Notes under the pieces: model-generated
Told to the model about the DNA's origin: nothing
What the model saw: only the letters and a program-made list of their open reading frames with translations
Databases searched by the model: none
DNA from: an uncultured Anaerovibrio sp.
Lineage (GTDB): Bacteria > Bacillota > Negativicutes > Selenomonadales > Selenomonadaceae
Length of the DNA stretch: 16,444 bases
Direction: 5' to 3'
Assembly: GCA_902785445.1 (NCBI GenBank)
Contig: CACZYN010000015.1
Span: 1-16,444, forward strand
Made by a program: the position numbers and the translations under genes
In this document: piece after piece, positions 6,752-13,467 of the stretch
How positions within the stretch are numbered: the stretch's first letter is position 1
How the letters are laid out: every line of letters starts with the position of its first letter

Positions 6752-8041
6752 ATGAAAAAATATACTAAATATGTGATTTGTTGGGCTTTATGGGCTGCGT
6801 TACTGCTGGTTACTGCTAATGGGGCAGAGGCCGGCTCTGAACTTACAGACAAGGGATATCAGCTGGAACAGCTGGTGGTAATGAGCCGCCATGGGGCAAG
6901 AGCCCCGTTAGTTGGCCCCAATTCAGTAGTCTATAAGCTCAATACCCATAAGCAGCCGGACTGGCAGACGAAACCGGGGCATTTAACCATGAAGGGGGCC
7001 AGGAACGAAACGGCCTTCGGACAGTATTTTCATTGTTATTTGGTGGATGAGGGATTTATGCCTGAGGACTGGCTTCCCCAAGCTGGTCAGGTGTCCTTTT
7101 ATACCAATTCCTTCCAGCGGACCATAGCCACGGCCAAATATTTTTCCAGTGGCATGTTGCCGGTGGCCAATATCCCTATAGAATATAAGCTGGGTATCGA
7201 TGAGTCGGATCCGGTTTTCATTAAACCCATCACTCTGGATACACCGGAATTATACAAATTAGGCAGCGAGTTTCATGAAAAATCCATTGGCAATTATTTG
7301 AGTGATTGTGCAGATATGCTGATTAGCTTCGAAAAGGCCGTGGATTTTTCTAATACACCCTATGCCAAGGAAAAGGGCATTGAACATCTGAATACCAAGG
7401 ATATTAATATTATATATAAGGGCAAAAATAAAAATGTACCTGGTTATACAGGGGCTCTTCATGATGCCTATAAAACCACCGATTCGTTGATTATGCAGTA
7501 TTATGAGGAAGCAGATGATAACAAGGCGGATGGTGGTACCGGGTTGACCTATCAGGACTGGCAAAAAATTGGAGCCATACATACGGCGGGGCAGTGCATG
7601 ATTTGTGAAAATCCGGCCCTGGCCCTGCGCAATACTCATTTACTGTTAAATACCATAGAACAGGATTTGCAGAATGATAATTTAAAGTTTGCCTTTCTGT
7701 GTGGTCACGATACCAATATTATAATGCTGACCACGGTTTTGGGGGTGGCAGATTACCATTTGCCTAATACCATTACCTATAAGGCACCCATTGGCGGGAA
7801 AATTGTTTTGGAAAGGCGCCGGAGTAAGGATGGGCGGCTGTATATTAATCCATATATGATTTATCAAAGTGATAATCAGATACGTCAGTGCCAAGTACTG
7901 AATTTGCAAAATCCGCCTATGCGGTATCACCTGACCTTCAAGGGGCTGGCCCAAAACAGCGATGGTTTGTACGATTATGATGAGTTTCTAAAATTACTGA
8001 ATGATATTTCGGAAAGGTATGCGTATTATACTAACAATTAA
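6752..8041 (+). CDS. Secreted histidine acid phosphatase (AppA/Agp-like)
   Basis: The ATG at 6752 gives 429 residues opening with a signal peptide: MKKYTKY, a hydrophobic core at about 8-22, and cleavage near AEA at 25-27. An in-frame ATG at 6737 would add five residues; it overlaps the synthetase stop at 6742-6744, so translation of the two is probably coupled. The catalytic motif RHGARAP has nucleophile His47 (Arg46 and Arg50 bind phosphate), a further conserved Arg123 lies in FQRTIATA, and the proton-donor motif GHDTN is at His319-Asp320. These define the branch of the histidine phosphatase superfamily that includes periplasmic glucose-1-phosphatase and phytase. It should hydrolyse phosphomonoesters in the periplasm; the substrate (sugar phosphate, inositol phosphate or nucleotide) cannot be read from sequence. 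Several Cys residues (for example 279 and 282 in QCMIC) may form disulfides. The hybrid kinase follows after 26 bp. Confidence 0.92.
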   Translation: MKKYTKYVICWALWAALLLVTANGAEAGSELTDKGYQLEQLVVMSRHGARAPLVGPNSVVYKLNTHKQPDWQTKPGHLTMKGARNETAFGQYFHCYLVDEGFMPEDWLPQAGQVSFYTNSFQRTIATAKYFSSGMLPVANIPIEYKLGIDESDPVFIKPITLDTPELYKLGSEFHEKSIGNYLSDCADMLISFEKAVDFSNTPYAKEKGIEHLNTKDINIIYKGKNKNVPGYTGALHDAYKTTDSLIMQYYEEADDNKADGGTGLTYQDWQKIGAIHTAGQCMICENPALALRNTHLLLNTIEQDLQNDNLKFAFLCGHDTNIIMLTTVLGVADYHLPNTITYKAPIGGKIVLERRRSKDGRLYINPYMIYQSDNQIRQCQVLNLQNPPMRYHLTFKGLAQNSDGLYDYDEFLKLLNDISERYAYYTNN

Positions 8042-8067
8042 GTTTTATCCTACGAGGTGTTGTTACC

Positions 8068-10503
8068 ATGGAAAAGGATGTAAATTTTGATCGATTTCGC
8101 GTGCGGTCCGGTACCTGGTATGCTGCTCTTACCGATGATGGCAATATTAAGGAAATGATTTTTTCCGATGAGCTGAGGCAAATGCTGGGCTATCGGAGCA
8201 AGGAGGAGTTTCCCGATACTTTAGACACCTTTAAACAATATATTCATCCCGATGACATGTCCATTATGATGGATGCGGTTAATAGTACCAGCCTGGGCCA
8301 GGCGGAAAAATTCGATGTTGAATACCGTATTCTTCACAAGAACGGCGATTATGTGGTGGTTAACGACGTAGGCAGCCTGGTTCGGGCAGCCAATGGCCGT
8401 CCTTTTATGATGCACGGTGCCGTTATCGATGTTACCCCCATAAAGGACCATGATTTCGGTCGGAAAAATCCTTTGAAGGAGATTATCCAAAAAGCTTATC
8501 GGGAAGATGCGGCTAAGTGGTTTGGCACAGTTTATGATTTAAATGAAGCTGCCCGTTTTCGGGTGGATTATGATGAAAATGGCCGACTGATGGCGGTTTC
8601 CTGGAACGATGCCTATTGGAAGATGTTTGGTTATACGCGGGCCGGTGAGTTTCCGCAAAGCTGGCCTAGCTTTTTTAACAGTATTGTGCCTGATGATCAG
8701 GAATTGGTTCTCTCCGCCATGGAGGTTTTGGGAAAGCTTACAGATCCCCGGGATATCCATGAAGAGGAGTTTCGGGTATATAACAAGGATAAGTCTATTC
8801 ATTGGATTCACGTGGCTGCTCGCAGGGTGATTGACCCCGAGGGCCACCCACAGCAGGTTGTAGGTATTGTTACGGATATTTCGGAGCGGAAGCGGGATGA
8901 GCTTCATACCCGGATTTTTGATATTTTTTCCCAGGACTATGTTACGGTAAATATTGTGGATGTTATCAATCATCGCCTGCGGATGATTTGCTATTACAAC
9001 CGGCCGGATACGGCAGATGCCTTAGAAAAGGTGGCAGAAGGCTATAATTATGAACAGGTGCTGATGCATTATATTGATACTTATGTGGCTCCGGAGGACC
9101 GGGAAAGGATGCATAAGGTCACAACCATAGAAAATCTAGTTCAGCAGGTCAGCGAAAAGGAAATGTATCGTATCCAGTTTGCCCAGATAGATACGGAGGG
9201 AAACAGACGTCATTATCAAGGAAGCTACCTACGGATTATGGATGAAACCGGGCAGCCGGCCATCGTGGTAGGGTTTCGGGATATTACCGATATAGTGGTG
9301 GCGGAACAGAAAAAGCAGGCGGAGCTGCAGGTGGCCAAGGAAGCCGCCGAGGCGGCCAATAATGCCAAAACGGCCTTCTTGTTTAATATGTCCCATGATA
9401 TTCGTACCCCGATGAATGCTATAATGGGCTACCGGGATTTGCTGGAAAAATATCAGGAAGATCCATCCCGGCGGCAGTATTATCTCGCCAAGATGGGGGA
9501 GGTAAGCCGTGTTCTTCTGTCCATCATAGACAATGTTTTGGAGATGGCCCGCATTGAAAAGGGCACCTTGGAACTGCATGAGAACGTGTGGAATGCCTAC
9601 CAATTTGCTGATTATCTCTATTCGGTGTTCATGCCGATGATGGATAAAAAGAATCTGAAATTTATCCGCAAGGTAAATGTCAAGCATCAATATATTTATT
9701 GCGATGCCGGAAAATTACGGGATGTATTCCTGAATGTTATTTCCAATGCCTATAAATACACCCCAGAGGGTGGCAGCATAAGCTTTGAGGTGGAGGAAGT
9801 TCCCCATGAACGGGAGGGTTGGGTTGCCTTTAAAACGACTATTTCTGATACGGGTATTGGTATGTCCCAGGAGTTTATTCCTCAAATATTCGACGCCTTT
9901 GCCCGGGAAAGCAACAATGTGGGGAACAAAATTGAGGGTACTGGCCTGGGAATGTCCATAGTAAAGCGCTTGGTAGATTTTTTGGAAGGTACTATTGAGG
10001 TACAGAGTAAAAAGGGAGAGGGCACTTCCTTTGTTATTACCATTCCTCATCGTATTGCCACCAAGGAGGAGCAACAGGAAACTCTGAATATTGTTGAGTA
10101 CAAAACAGATGTTATTCAGGGTAAGCGGGTGCTTCTGGCGGAGGACAATGATATCAATGCCGAAATTGCCATCGAGATCCTGACAGAATTAGGTCTTATG
10201 GTGGAGCATGCAGCTGACGGCCAAATTTGTGTGGATATGTTAGTACAGGCTCCGGCCCATTATTATGATTTTATATTAATGGATATTCAGATGCCTAATA
10301 TGAATGGTTATGAGGCGACAGAAACCATTCGCAAGCTCTTGGATGAAGAAAAAGCCCATATCCCAATTCTGGCCATGACGGCCAATGCCTTTGAGGAGGA
10401 TAAACGGGCGGCTATTAATGCAGGAATGAATGGACATTTGGCCAAGCCGATTGACGTGGATAAATTGGTGCAGGGAATAGCCAGCGTTTTACAAGATTCC
10501 TAA
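8068..10503 (+). CDS. Cytoplasmic hybrid histidine kinase, three PAS domains plus receiver
   Basis: The product has 811 residues; the start ATG follows GAGGTG at 8053-8058. There is no signal peptide or membrane helix, so it is soluble. Three PAS-type modules lie at about 15-125, 155-275 and 285-410; the first two end in the usual VIDVTPIKD and IVTDISERK linkers. A coiled coil (410-437) leads to HisKA, with SHDIRTPMN and phospho-acceptor His443. The ATPase has N-box Asn556 and Asn560, DTGIGM from 594 and GTGLGM from 624. The receiver has Glu692-Asp693, phospho-accepting Asp739, Thr771 and Lys793. From HisKA onward it closely parallels the kinase at 1.5-3.3 kb, so the two are likely paralogues with different sensors. 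It ends without an Hpt or output domain. Lying behind a phosphatase and an alarmone synthetase suggests a link to nutrient or phosphate state, but this is inference. Confidence 0.93.
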   Translation: MEKDVNFDRFRVRSGTWYAALTDDGNIKEMIFSDELRQMLGYRSKEEFPDTLDTFKQYIHPDDMSIMMDAVNSTSLGQAEKFDVEYRILHKNGDYVVVNDVGSLVRAANGRPFMMHGAVIDVTPIKDHDFGRKNPLKEIIQKAYREDAAKWFGTVYDLNEAARFRVDYDENGRLMAVSWNDAYWKMFGYTRAGEFPQSWPSFFNSIVPDDQELVLSAMEVLGKLTDPRDIHEEEFRVYNKDKSIHWIHVAARRVIDPEGHPQQVVGIVTDISERKRDELHTRIFDIFSQDYVTVNIVDVINHRLRMICYYNRPDTADALEKVAEGYNYEQVLMHYIDTYVAPEDRERMHKVTTIENLVQQVSEKEMYRIQFAQIDTEGNRRHYQGSYLRIMDETGQPAIVVGFRDITDIVVAEQKKQAELQVAKEAAEAANNAKTAFLFNMSHDIRTPMNAIMGYRDLLEKYQEDPSRRQYYLAKMGEVSRVLLSIIDNVLEMARIEKGTLELHENVWNAYQFADYLYSVFMPMMDKKNLKFIRKVNVKHQYIYCDAGKLRDVFLNVISNAYKYTPEGGSISFEVEEVPHEREGWVAFKTTISDTGIGMSQEFIPQIFDAFARESNNVGNKIEGTGLGMSIVKRLVDFLEGTIEVQSKKGEGTSFVITIPHRIATKEEQQETLNIVEYKTDVIQGKRVLLAEDNDINAEIAIEILTELGLMVEHAADGQICVDMLVQAPAHYYDFILMDIQMPNMNGYEATETIRKLLDEEKAHIPILAMTANAFEEDKRAAINAGMNGHLAKPIDVDKLVQGIASVLQDS

Positions 10504-10511
10504 TAAGACAC

Positions 10512-10541
10512 AAAAAAAGCTCCGGCATCTGCCGGAGCTTT
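10512..10541. terminator. Intrinsic terminator, stronger on the minus strand
   Basis: AAAGCTCCGGCA (10516-10527) pairs with TGCCGGAGCTTT (10530-10541) over 12 bp, nominally a two-base loop that will open to four. On the minus strand the hairpin is followed by seven U residues (10518-10512), the classical form, closing the non-coding transcript. On the plus strand only a three-T run follows, so it ends the kinase operon less efficiently. Confidence 0.88.
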
Positions 10542-10806
10542 AACATTCAGATGAAAAGAGGTGTTTGGTGTCGTCGGACATCCCTAATGGGAGTTTTAAC
10601 TCATGCACTGTACTTAACTACTAATCACTAACCATTACGATTAGATTGGGTTACGAAGTCATTAACAAAGGAGTTACCATCTTACCTCAATACACTGTTG
10701 CTATATCATGTTACCAAAAGTGAATTAATATAATCGGCGCATCAACACCAGCCAAATCCTTTCCTCCACGAAAGCTGATGGTGCAAACATCAAACACCTC
10801 TTATTT
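10512..10806 (-). ncRNA. Unassigned structured non-coding RNA, about 295 nt
   Basis: The 418 bp between the hybrid kinase and ddh hold no protein gene comparable to their neighbours, but the minus strand has a promoter (10813-10841), a predicted start near 10806 and an intrinsic terminator at 10541-10512. The transcript's ends pair perfectly: AAGAGGTGTTTG (10802-10791) with CAAACACCTCTT (10567-10556), extended by TGTT/GACA past one mismatch. Inside are CTTTC-GTGGAG-GAAAG (10774-10759), enclosed by CACC/GGTG; a 10-bp helix with one bulge between 10729-10719 and 10629-10620; GAGT-TAAA-ACTC (10602-10591); and CCC-ATTA-GGG (10591-10582), which shares one base with the previous one. The closed-stem form recalls 6S-like RNAs but is longer than usual. 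I see no signature of tmRNA, RNase P RNA, SRP RNA or a known riboswitch. No minus-strand gene follows for 6.8 kb, so it is not a leader. Confidence 0.6.
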
Positions 10807-10812
10807 GCCTAT

Positions 10813-10841
10813 ATTATAATATAGGATTTACAGTTTAGCAA
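10813..10841 (-). promoter_or_regulatory. Sigma-70-type promoter of the non-coding RNA
   Basis: On the minus strand, TTGCTA (10841-10836, 4 of 6 to consensus) and a perfect TATAAT (10818-10813) are separated by exactly 17 bases. Transcription should begin about six bases downstream, near A10806. Confidence 0.7.
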
Positions 10842-10882
10842 CAATTTTTTAAATATTCTTACAATTTATGTAATTGTTGAAT

Positions 10883-10914
10883 AAAAAAGGAGCTGACCTG
10901 CTTGGATCAGCTCC
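10883..10914 (-). terminator. Intrinsic terminator of ddh
   Basis: On the minus strand GGAGCTGA (10914-10907) pairs with TCAGCTCC (10896-10889), with a further CC/GG pair inside, followed by six U residues (10888-10883). It lies 7 bases behind the ddh stop codon. It also separates ddh from the RNA gene, which therefore needs its own promoter. Confidence 0.92.
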
Positions 10915-10921
10915 GAAAATA

Positions 10922-11902
10922 TTACAACATGTGGGCCCGGAGTTCTTCACCGGAGAGTGGACTGAGATATGCTGGCGCGATATCAAAAACTGTTTTGCAG
11001 CCAACAGCCCCTTCACTATGGAGTCGGTTGATGGCCCGGGCATAGGCCACGATAACCGAGGCGGTGAATTCCGGATTGGAATCCAGCTTAAGGCTGTATT
11101 CAATCACATGGTTGTGCTCGTTATTCCAGCCGGTGGAGCCGGTACGGAATACGAAGCCGCCATGGGGAATGCCACTGTGATTTTGGGCCAGTTCTTCTTC
11201 GGAAATGAAGTGAACAGTGGTGTCATAGTCGGCAAAGTAATTTGGCATTTCCTTGATTTCCTTCTCAATAGCTGCCAAATCAGCACCCTCTTCGGCTACC
11301 ACAAAGCATTCTCTGATATGCTTCTGCCGGGTGGTGAGCTCTGGATTTTCACCGTTACGGACAGCTGTCAAAGCGCTTTCTACCGGAATGGTGTATTGCT
11401 TGCCATTTTTTACGCCCTTTACTCTCCGGATAGCATCGGAGTGTCCCTGGCTTACGCCCTTGCCCCAGAAGGTGTAATCATTGCCGTTTGGCAGGATGGC
11501 ATTGGCATAAAGACGGTTTAGGGAGAACATGCCTGGATCCCAGCCGGCGGAAATCAGTGCAATATTGCCATTATCTTTGGCGGATTTATCTACGTTGGCA
11601 AAGTGCTCTGGTATTCTGGCATGGGTGTCAAAGCTGTCAATGACATTAAACATTTTGGCCAGTTCCGGAGTCTGCTTTGGCAAATCGGTAGCACTTCCGC
11701 CACAGATAATCATTACATCAATTTTATCTTTAAAATCAGCAACATCGGCGGCTGCATATACCTTGGCGGTTTCTGTCTGTATTTTTACAGTAGCAGGATC
11801 TCTGCGAGTAAATACCGCTACCAATTCCATGTCATCGCTGTTCTTTACTGCACATTCAATACCGCGGCCCAGATTACCGTAGCCATAAATTCCAACCTTC
11901 AT
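10922..11902 (-). CDS. ddh: meso-Diaminopimelate dehydrogenase
   Basis: The product has 326 residues from the ATG at 11902 (MKVGIYGYGNLG), matching the usual family length of about 320-330. A GTG at 11917 in the same frame would add five residues, but GGTGA sits 5 bases before 11902. The N-terminal NADP-binding Rossmann motif is GYGNLGRG (residues 7-14). Family motifs are visible in ICGGSATDLP, DSFDTHARIPEH, SAGWDPGMFSLNRLYA and WGKGVSQGHSDAIRRV. The enzyme (EC 1.4.1.16) reductively aminates L-2-amino-6-oxopimelate with NADPH and ammonia, giving meso-diaminopimelate in one step. This bypasses the succinylase or acetylase branches of the lysine pathway and feeds both lysine and peptidoglycan. 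It is transcribed alone, with its own promoter, a dyad over the -10 box, and a terminator. Nothing suggests damage; all main motifs are intact. Confidence 0.96.
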   Translation of the reverse strand: MKVGIYGYGNLGRGIECAVKNSDDMELVAVFTRRDPATVKIQTETAKVYAAADVADFKDKIDVMIICGGSATDLPKQTPELAKMFNVIDSFDTHARIPEHFANVDKSAKDNGNIALISAGWDPGMFSLNRLYANAILPNGNDYTFWGKGVSQGHSDAIRRVKGVKNGKQYTIPVESALTAVRNGENPELTTRQKHIRECFVVAEEGADLAAIEKEIKEMPNYFADYDTTVHFISEEELAQNHSGIPHGGFVFRTGSTGWNNEHNHVIEYSLKLDSNPEFTASVIVAYARAINRLHSEGAVGCKTVFDIAPAYLSPLSGEELRAHML

Positions 11903-11914
11903 ACTAGTCACCAT

Positions 11915-11928
11915 CACGAATTATCGTG
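11915..11928 (-). promoter_or_regulatory. Short dyad in the ddh leader near the ribosome site
   Basis: CACGA-ATTA-TCGTG is a 5-bp inverted repeat with a four-base loop, between an AAAGGA sequence and the ddh start. In RNA it could form a small hairpin that sets access to the start codon. It is too short to name as a riboswitch. Confidence 0.35.
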
Positions 11929-11956
11929 TCCTTTCATATATATTATTGTATTCAAA

Positions 11957-11998
11957 CTATACCATATTAGTATAGCACTTATGACATTTATGTAGCAA
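11957..11998 (-). promoter_or_regulatory. ddh promoter with overlapping operator-like dyad
   Basis: On the minus strand TTGCTA (11998-11993) and TATACT (11974-11969) lie 18 bases apart, a reasonable sigma-70 promoter about 65 bases before the start codon. The -10 box is part of a perfect inverted repeat, CTATAC-7-GTATAG (11957-11975). A bound repressor there would block polymerase, so this is a candidate operator; the protein is unknown. The XRE-like protein encoded divergently is the nearest candidate. Confidence 0.55.
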
Positions 11999-12053
11999 GA
12001 GTTATATTTAATAATGAAGGAAATTACATTTTTTGTAAATACATAAAAATACC

Positions 12054-12082
12054 TTTACAAATTCCCGGCACTATAATACAAT
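12054..12082 (+). promoter_or_regulatory. Promoter of the XRE-like/rpoA unit
   Basis: TTTACA (12054-12059, 5 of 6) and TACAAT (12077-12082, 5 of 6) are 17 bases apart, placing the start near 12089 and giving a leader of about 64 nt. The leader contains CCCTA-9-TAGGG (12099-12117), a small possible hairpin, then the ribosome site AGGGG at 12139-12143. No other promoter is evident before rpoA, so both genes are probably read from here. Confidence 0.55.
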
Positions 12083-12152
12083 GTCATTCGTTTGAGTGCC
12101 CTAAGGGAAAAATAGGGTTACTACAATATATAAATAAAAGGGGTTATAAAGA

Positions 12153-12332
12153 GTGAACTTGGACGATTTGAAGGCCATTCGGCAGTCAAAGGGATATAGT
12201 ATAGATATGATGGCGGAGCTGATGAATCAGCCAGCCGATAAATATTTAGAACTGGAATATGCTGTGAGGGAAGCTACCGATTTGGAAAAAGCCCAGCTAA
12301 ATAAAATTTTCCAAAGTATTGATTTTTGCTAA
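12153..12332 (+). CDS. Small XRE-like helix-turn-helix protein, 59 residues
   Basis: This reads from a GTG at 12153 (AGGGG 9 bases upstream) to TAA at 12330-12332. The pattern LDDLKAIRQSKGYSIDMMAE, then a second helix and LEYAVREATDLEKAQLNKIFQ, matches the spacing of the five-helix Cro/C1-type domain: an R.SKG turn between helices 1 and 2, a recognition-helix region around residues 28-36, and a final amphipathic helix. There is nothing beyond the single domain. It could be a DNA-binding regulator, or a degenerate domain that binds protein instead, since the recognition helix (NQPADKYLELE) has few basic residues. It is followed 62 bp later by an rpoA gene and has no terminator of its own, so the two likely form one transcript. 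A functional link with that alpha subunit, or control of divergent ddh, is possible but unproven. Confidence 0.7.
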   Translation: MNLDDLKAIRQSKGYSIDMMAELMNQPADKYLELEYAVREATDLEKAQLNKIFQSIDFC

Positions 12333-12394
12333 AATACATGGTAGGATATAGAGTACGCGAAATTTGTTTTAAATTACCTGAGGGGAGTTTTGAT

Positions 12395-13384
12395 ATGCTG
12401 GATGTCAATACAACAAAAATCCGTTGTTCGGGAGATGTTACTGATAAGACTCATGGCCAGTTTATTTGTGGACCATTGGACCGTGGTTATGGTACCACAA
12501 TAGGTAACAGCCTGAAGCGGATTCTCCTGTCATCTATCAAGGGTGCAGCTGTTACAGCTGTGAAGATTACCGGTGCTTCCTCTATTGAAAGCAAGGTTGC
12601 TTCTACCGTTGAAGATGCCATGGATATTGTTCTGAATTTGAAGGGCTTGTGTATTAATCCGGTGGAAGATACGGTAGTTGCTCATATTAAGGTAAAGGCT
12701 GCCGGTAAGGAACAGTTGGAAGTTACAGCAGCTGATATTCAGTGTGATGAGGAACTGGATATTATCAATCCGGAAATGCATATTGCTACTGTCAAAGCCG
12801 GCAAAGAATTTTCTCTTGATTTGAAGATAATGAACGGCTGCGGTTATATGTCCGCTGGCAAAAACAATACTGCTGATGCTGGTATGTTCCCAATTGACGC
12901 ACTGTTTTCACCAATTGACCGGGTGGATTACGTTGTAAAAAATACCCGTGTGGGAAATATTACTGATTATGATAGTCTGACTTTGGATATATTCACCAAC
13001 GGCTCGGTTATGCCGGCAGATGCTTTGAAGCTGGCAGCTAATATCATGATTGAGGATTTGAATCCGTTCCTGGCTCTGTGTGCTGATACGGTAGTGGATG
13101 AGCCTAGACCAGAAAGCTACGGCTTGGCTCAGTCCGGCAGTGAAGAGGCTGCTAAGGCTGCAATGGAGGAATTACTGAAGGCTTCCATCAATGAATTGGA
13201 GCTCAGTCAGCGTTCTACCCATTGTATGCAGCGCAATAGCATCTATACTATTGGTGATTTGGTGGAGAGAACCAGCGAGGAGATTATGGGCTTCCGTAAT
13301 TTGGGTGCCAAGTCCTTTAAGGAAATCACTGATCGGTTGGCTGAACGTGGCCTGTCTTTAAAATCCGGCGGAAAGGGATTCTGA
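12395..13384 (+). CDS. rpoA: RNA polymerase alpha subunit, probably a second (paralogous) copy
   Basis: The ATG at 12395 follows GAGGGGAG with 8-base spacing and gives 329 residues, normal for alpha; an earlier TTG at 12326 lacks a ribosome site. The N-terminal assembly domain is complete: GPLDRGYGTTIGNSLKRILL at about 26-45, EDAMDIVLNLKGL at 73-85, and NTRVGNITDYDSLTLDI later. After a linker (about 232-262) the C-terminal domain has LSQRSTHCMQ and RNLGAKSFKEI. Against E. coli numbering, Arg265, Cys269, Gly296, Lys298 and Ser299 are kept (here 273, 277, 304, 306, 307), but Asn268 is His276 and Lys271 is Gln279. The usual alpha motif EFSTIPGVVEDV is replaced by SIESKVASTVEDA. The neighbours are ddh, a small XRE-like gene and rodA, not ribosomal-protein genes, so a separate housekeeping rpoA is expected elsewhere. 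That expectation is inferred. Confidence 0.93.
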   Translation: MLDVNTTKIRCSGDVTDKTHGQFICGPLDRGYGTTIGNSLKRILLSSIKGAAVTAVKITGASSIESKVASTVEDAMDIVLNLKGLCINPVEDTVVAHIKVKAAGKEQLEVTAADIQCDEELDIINPEMHIATVKAGKEFSLDLKIMNGCGYMSAGKNNTADAGMFPIDALFSPIDRVDYVVKNTRVGNITDYDSLTLDIFTNGSVMPADALKLAANIMIEDLNPFLALCADTVVDEPRPESYGLAQSGSEEAAKAAMEELLKASINELELSQRSTHCMQRNSIYTIGDLVERTSEEIMGFRNLGAKSFKEITDRLAERGLSLKSGGKGF

Positions 13385-13395
13385 GTTGAATTCAC

Positions 13396-13436
13396 AAAGC
13401 TGTGAGGGATGAGAAATCATTTTTCACAGCTTTTTT
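13396..13436 (+). terminator. Intrinsic terminator after rpoA
   Basis: AAAGCTGTGA (13396-13405) pairs with TCACAGCTTT (13424-13433), with an inner ATGA-GAAA-TCAT hairpin capping the stem, followed by a T run to 13436. It starts 11 bases after the stop codon and separates rpoA from rodA. Confidence 0.92.
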
Positions 13437-13467
13437 GATGCCGTATTATTTTGATAAGTATATGTTG

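Noticed and set aside
10729..10734. Plus-strand TATAAT as an antisense promoter within the RNA gene
   Set aside because: No acceptable -35 lies 16-18 bases upstream and the region is A+T rich, so the match is probably chance.
10512..10806. tmRNA, RNase P RNA or SRP RNA as the identity of the intergenic RNA
   Set aside because: No tRNA-like ends or tag frame of tmRNA, no GAGGAAAGTCCG-type core of RNase P RNA, and no GGAAG/AGCAG apical motif of SRP RNA could be found on the transcribed strand.
10874..11521. 215-codon plus-strand frame opposite ddh
   Set aside because: It is the shadow of ddh, whose protein is unmistakable. It also begins inside the ddh terminator and has no ribosome site or recognisable domain.
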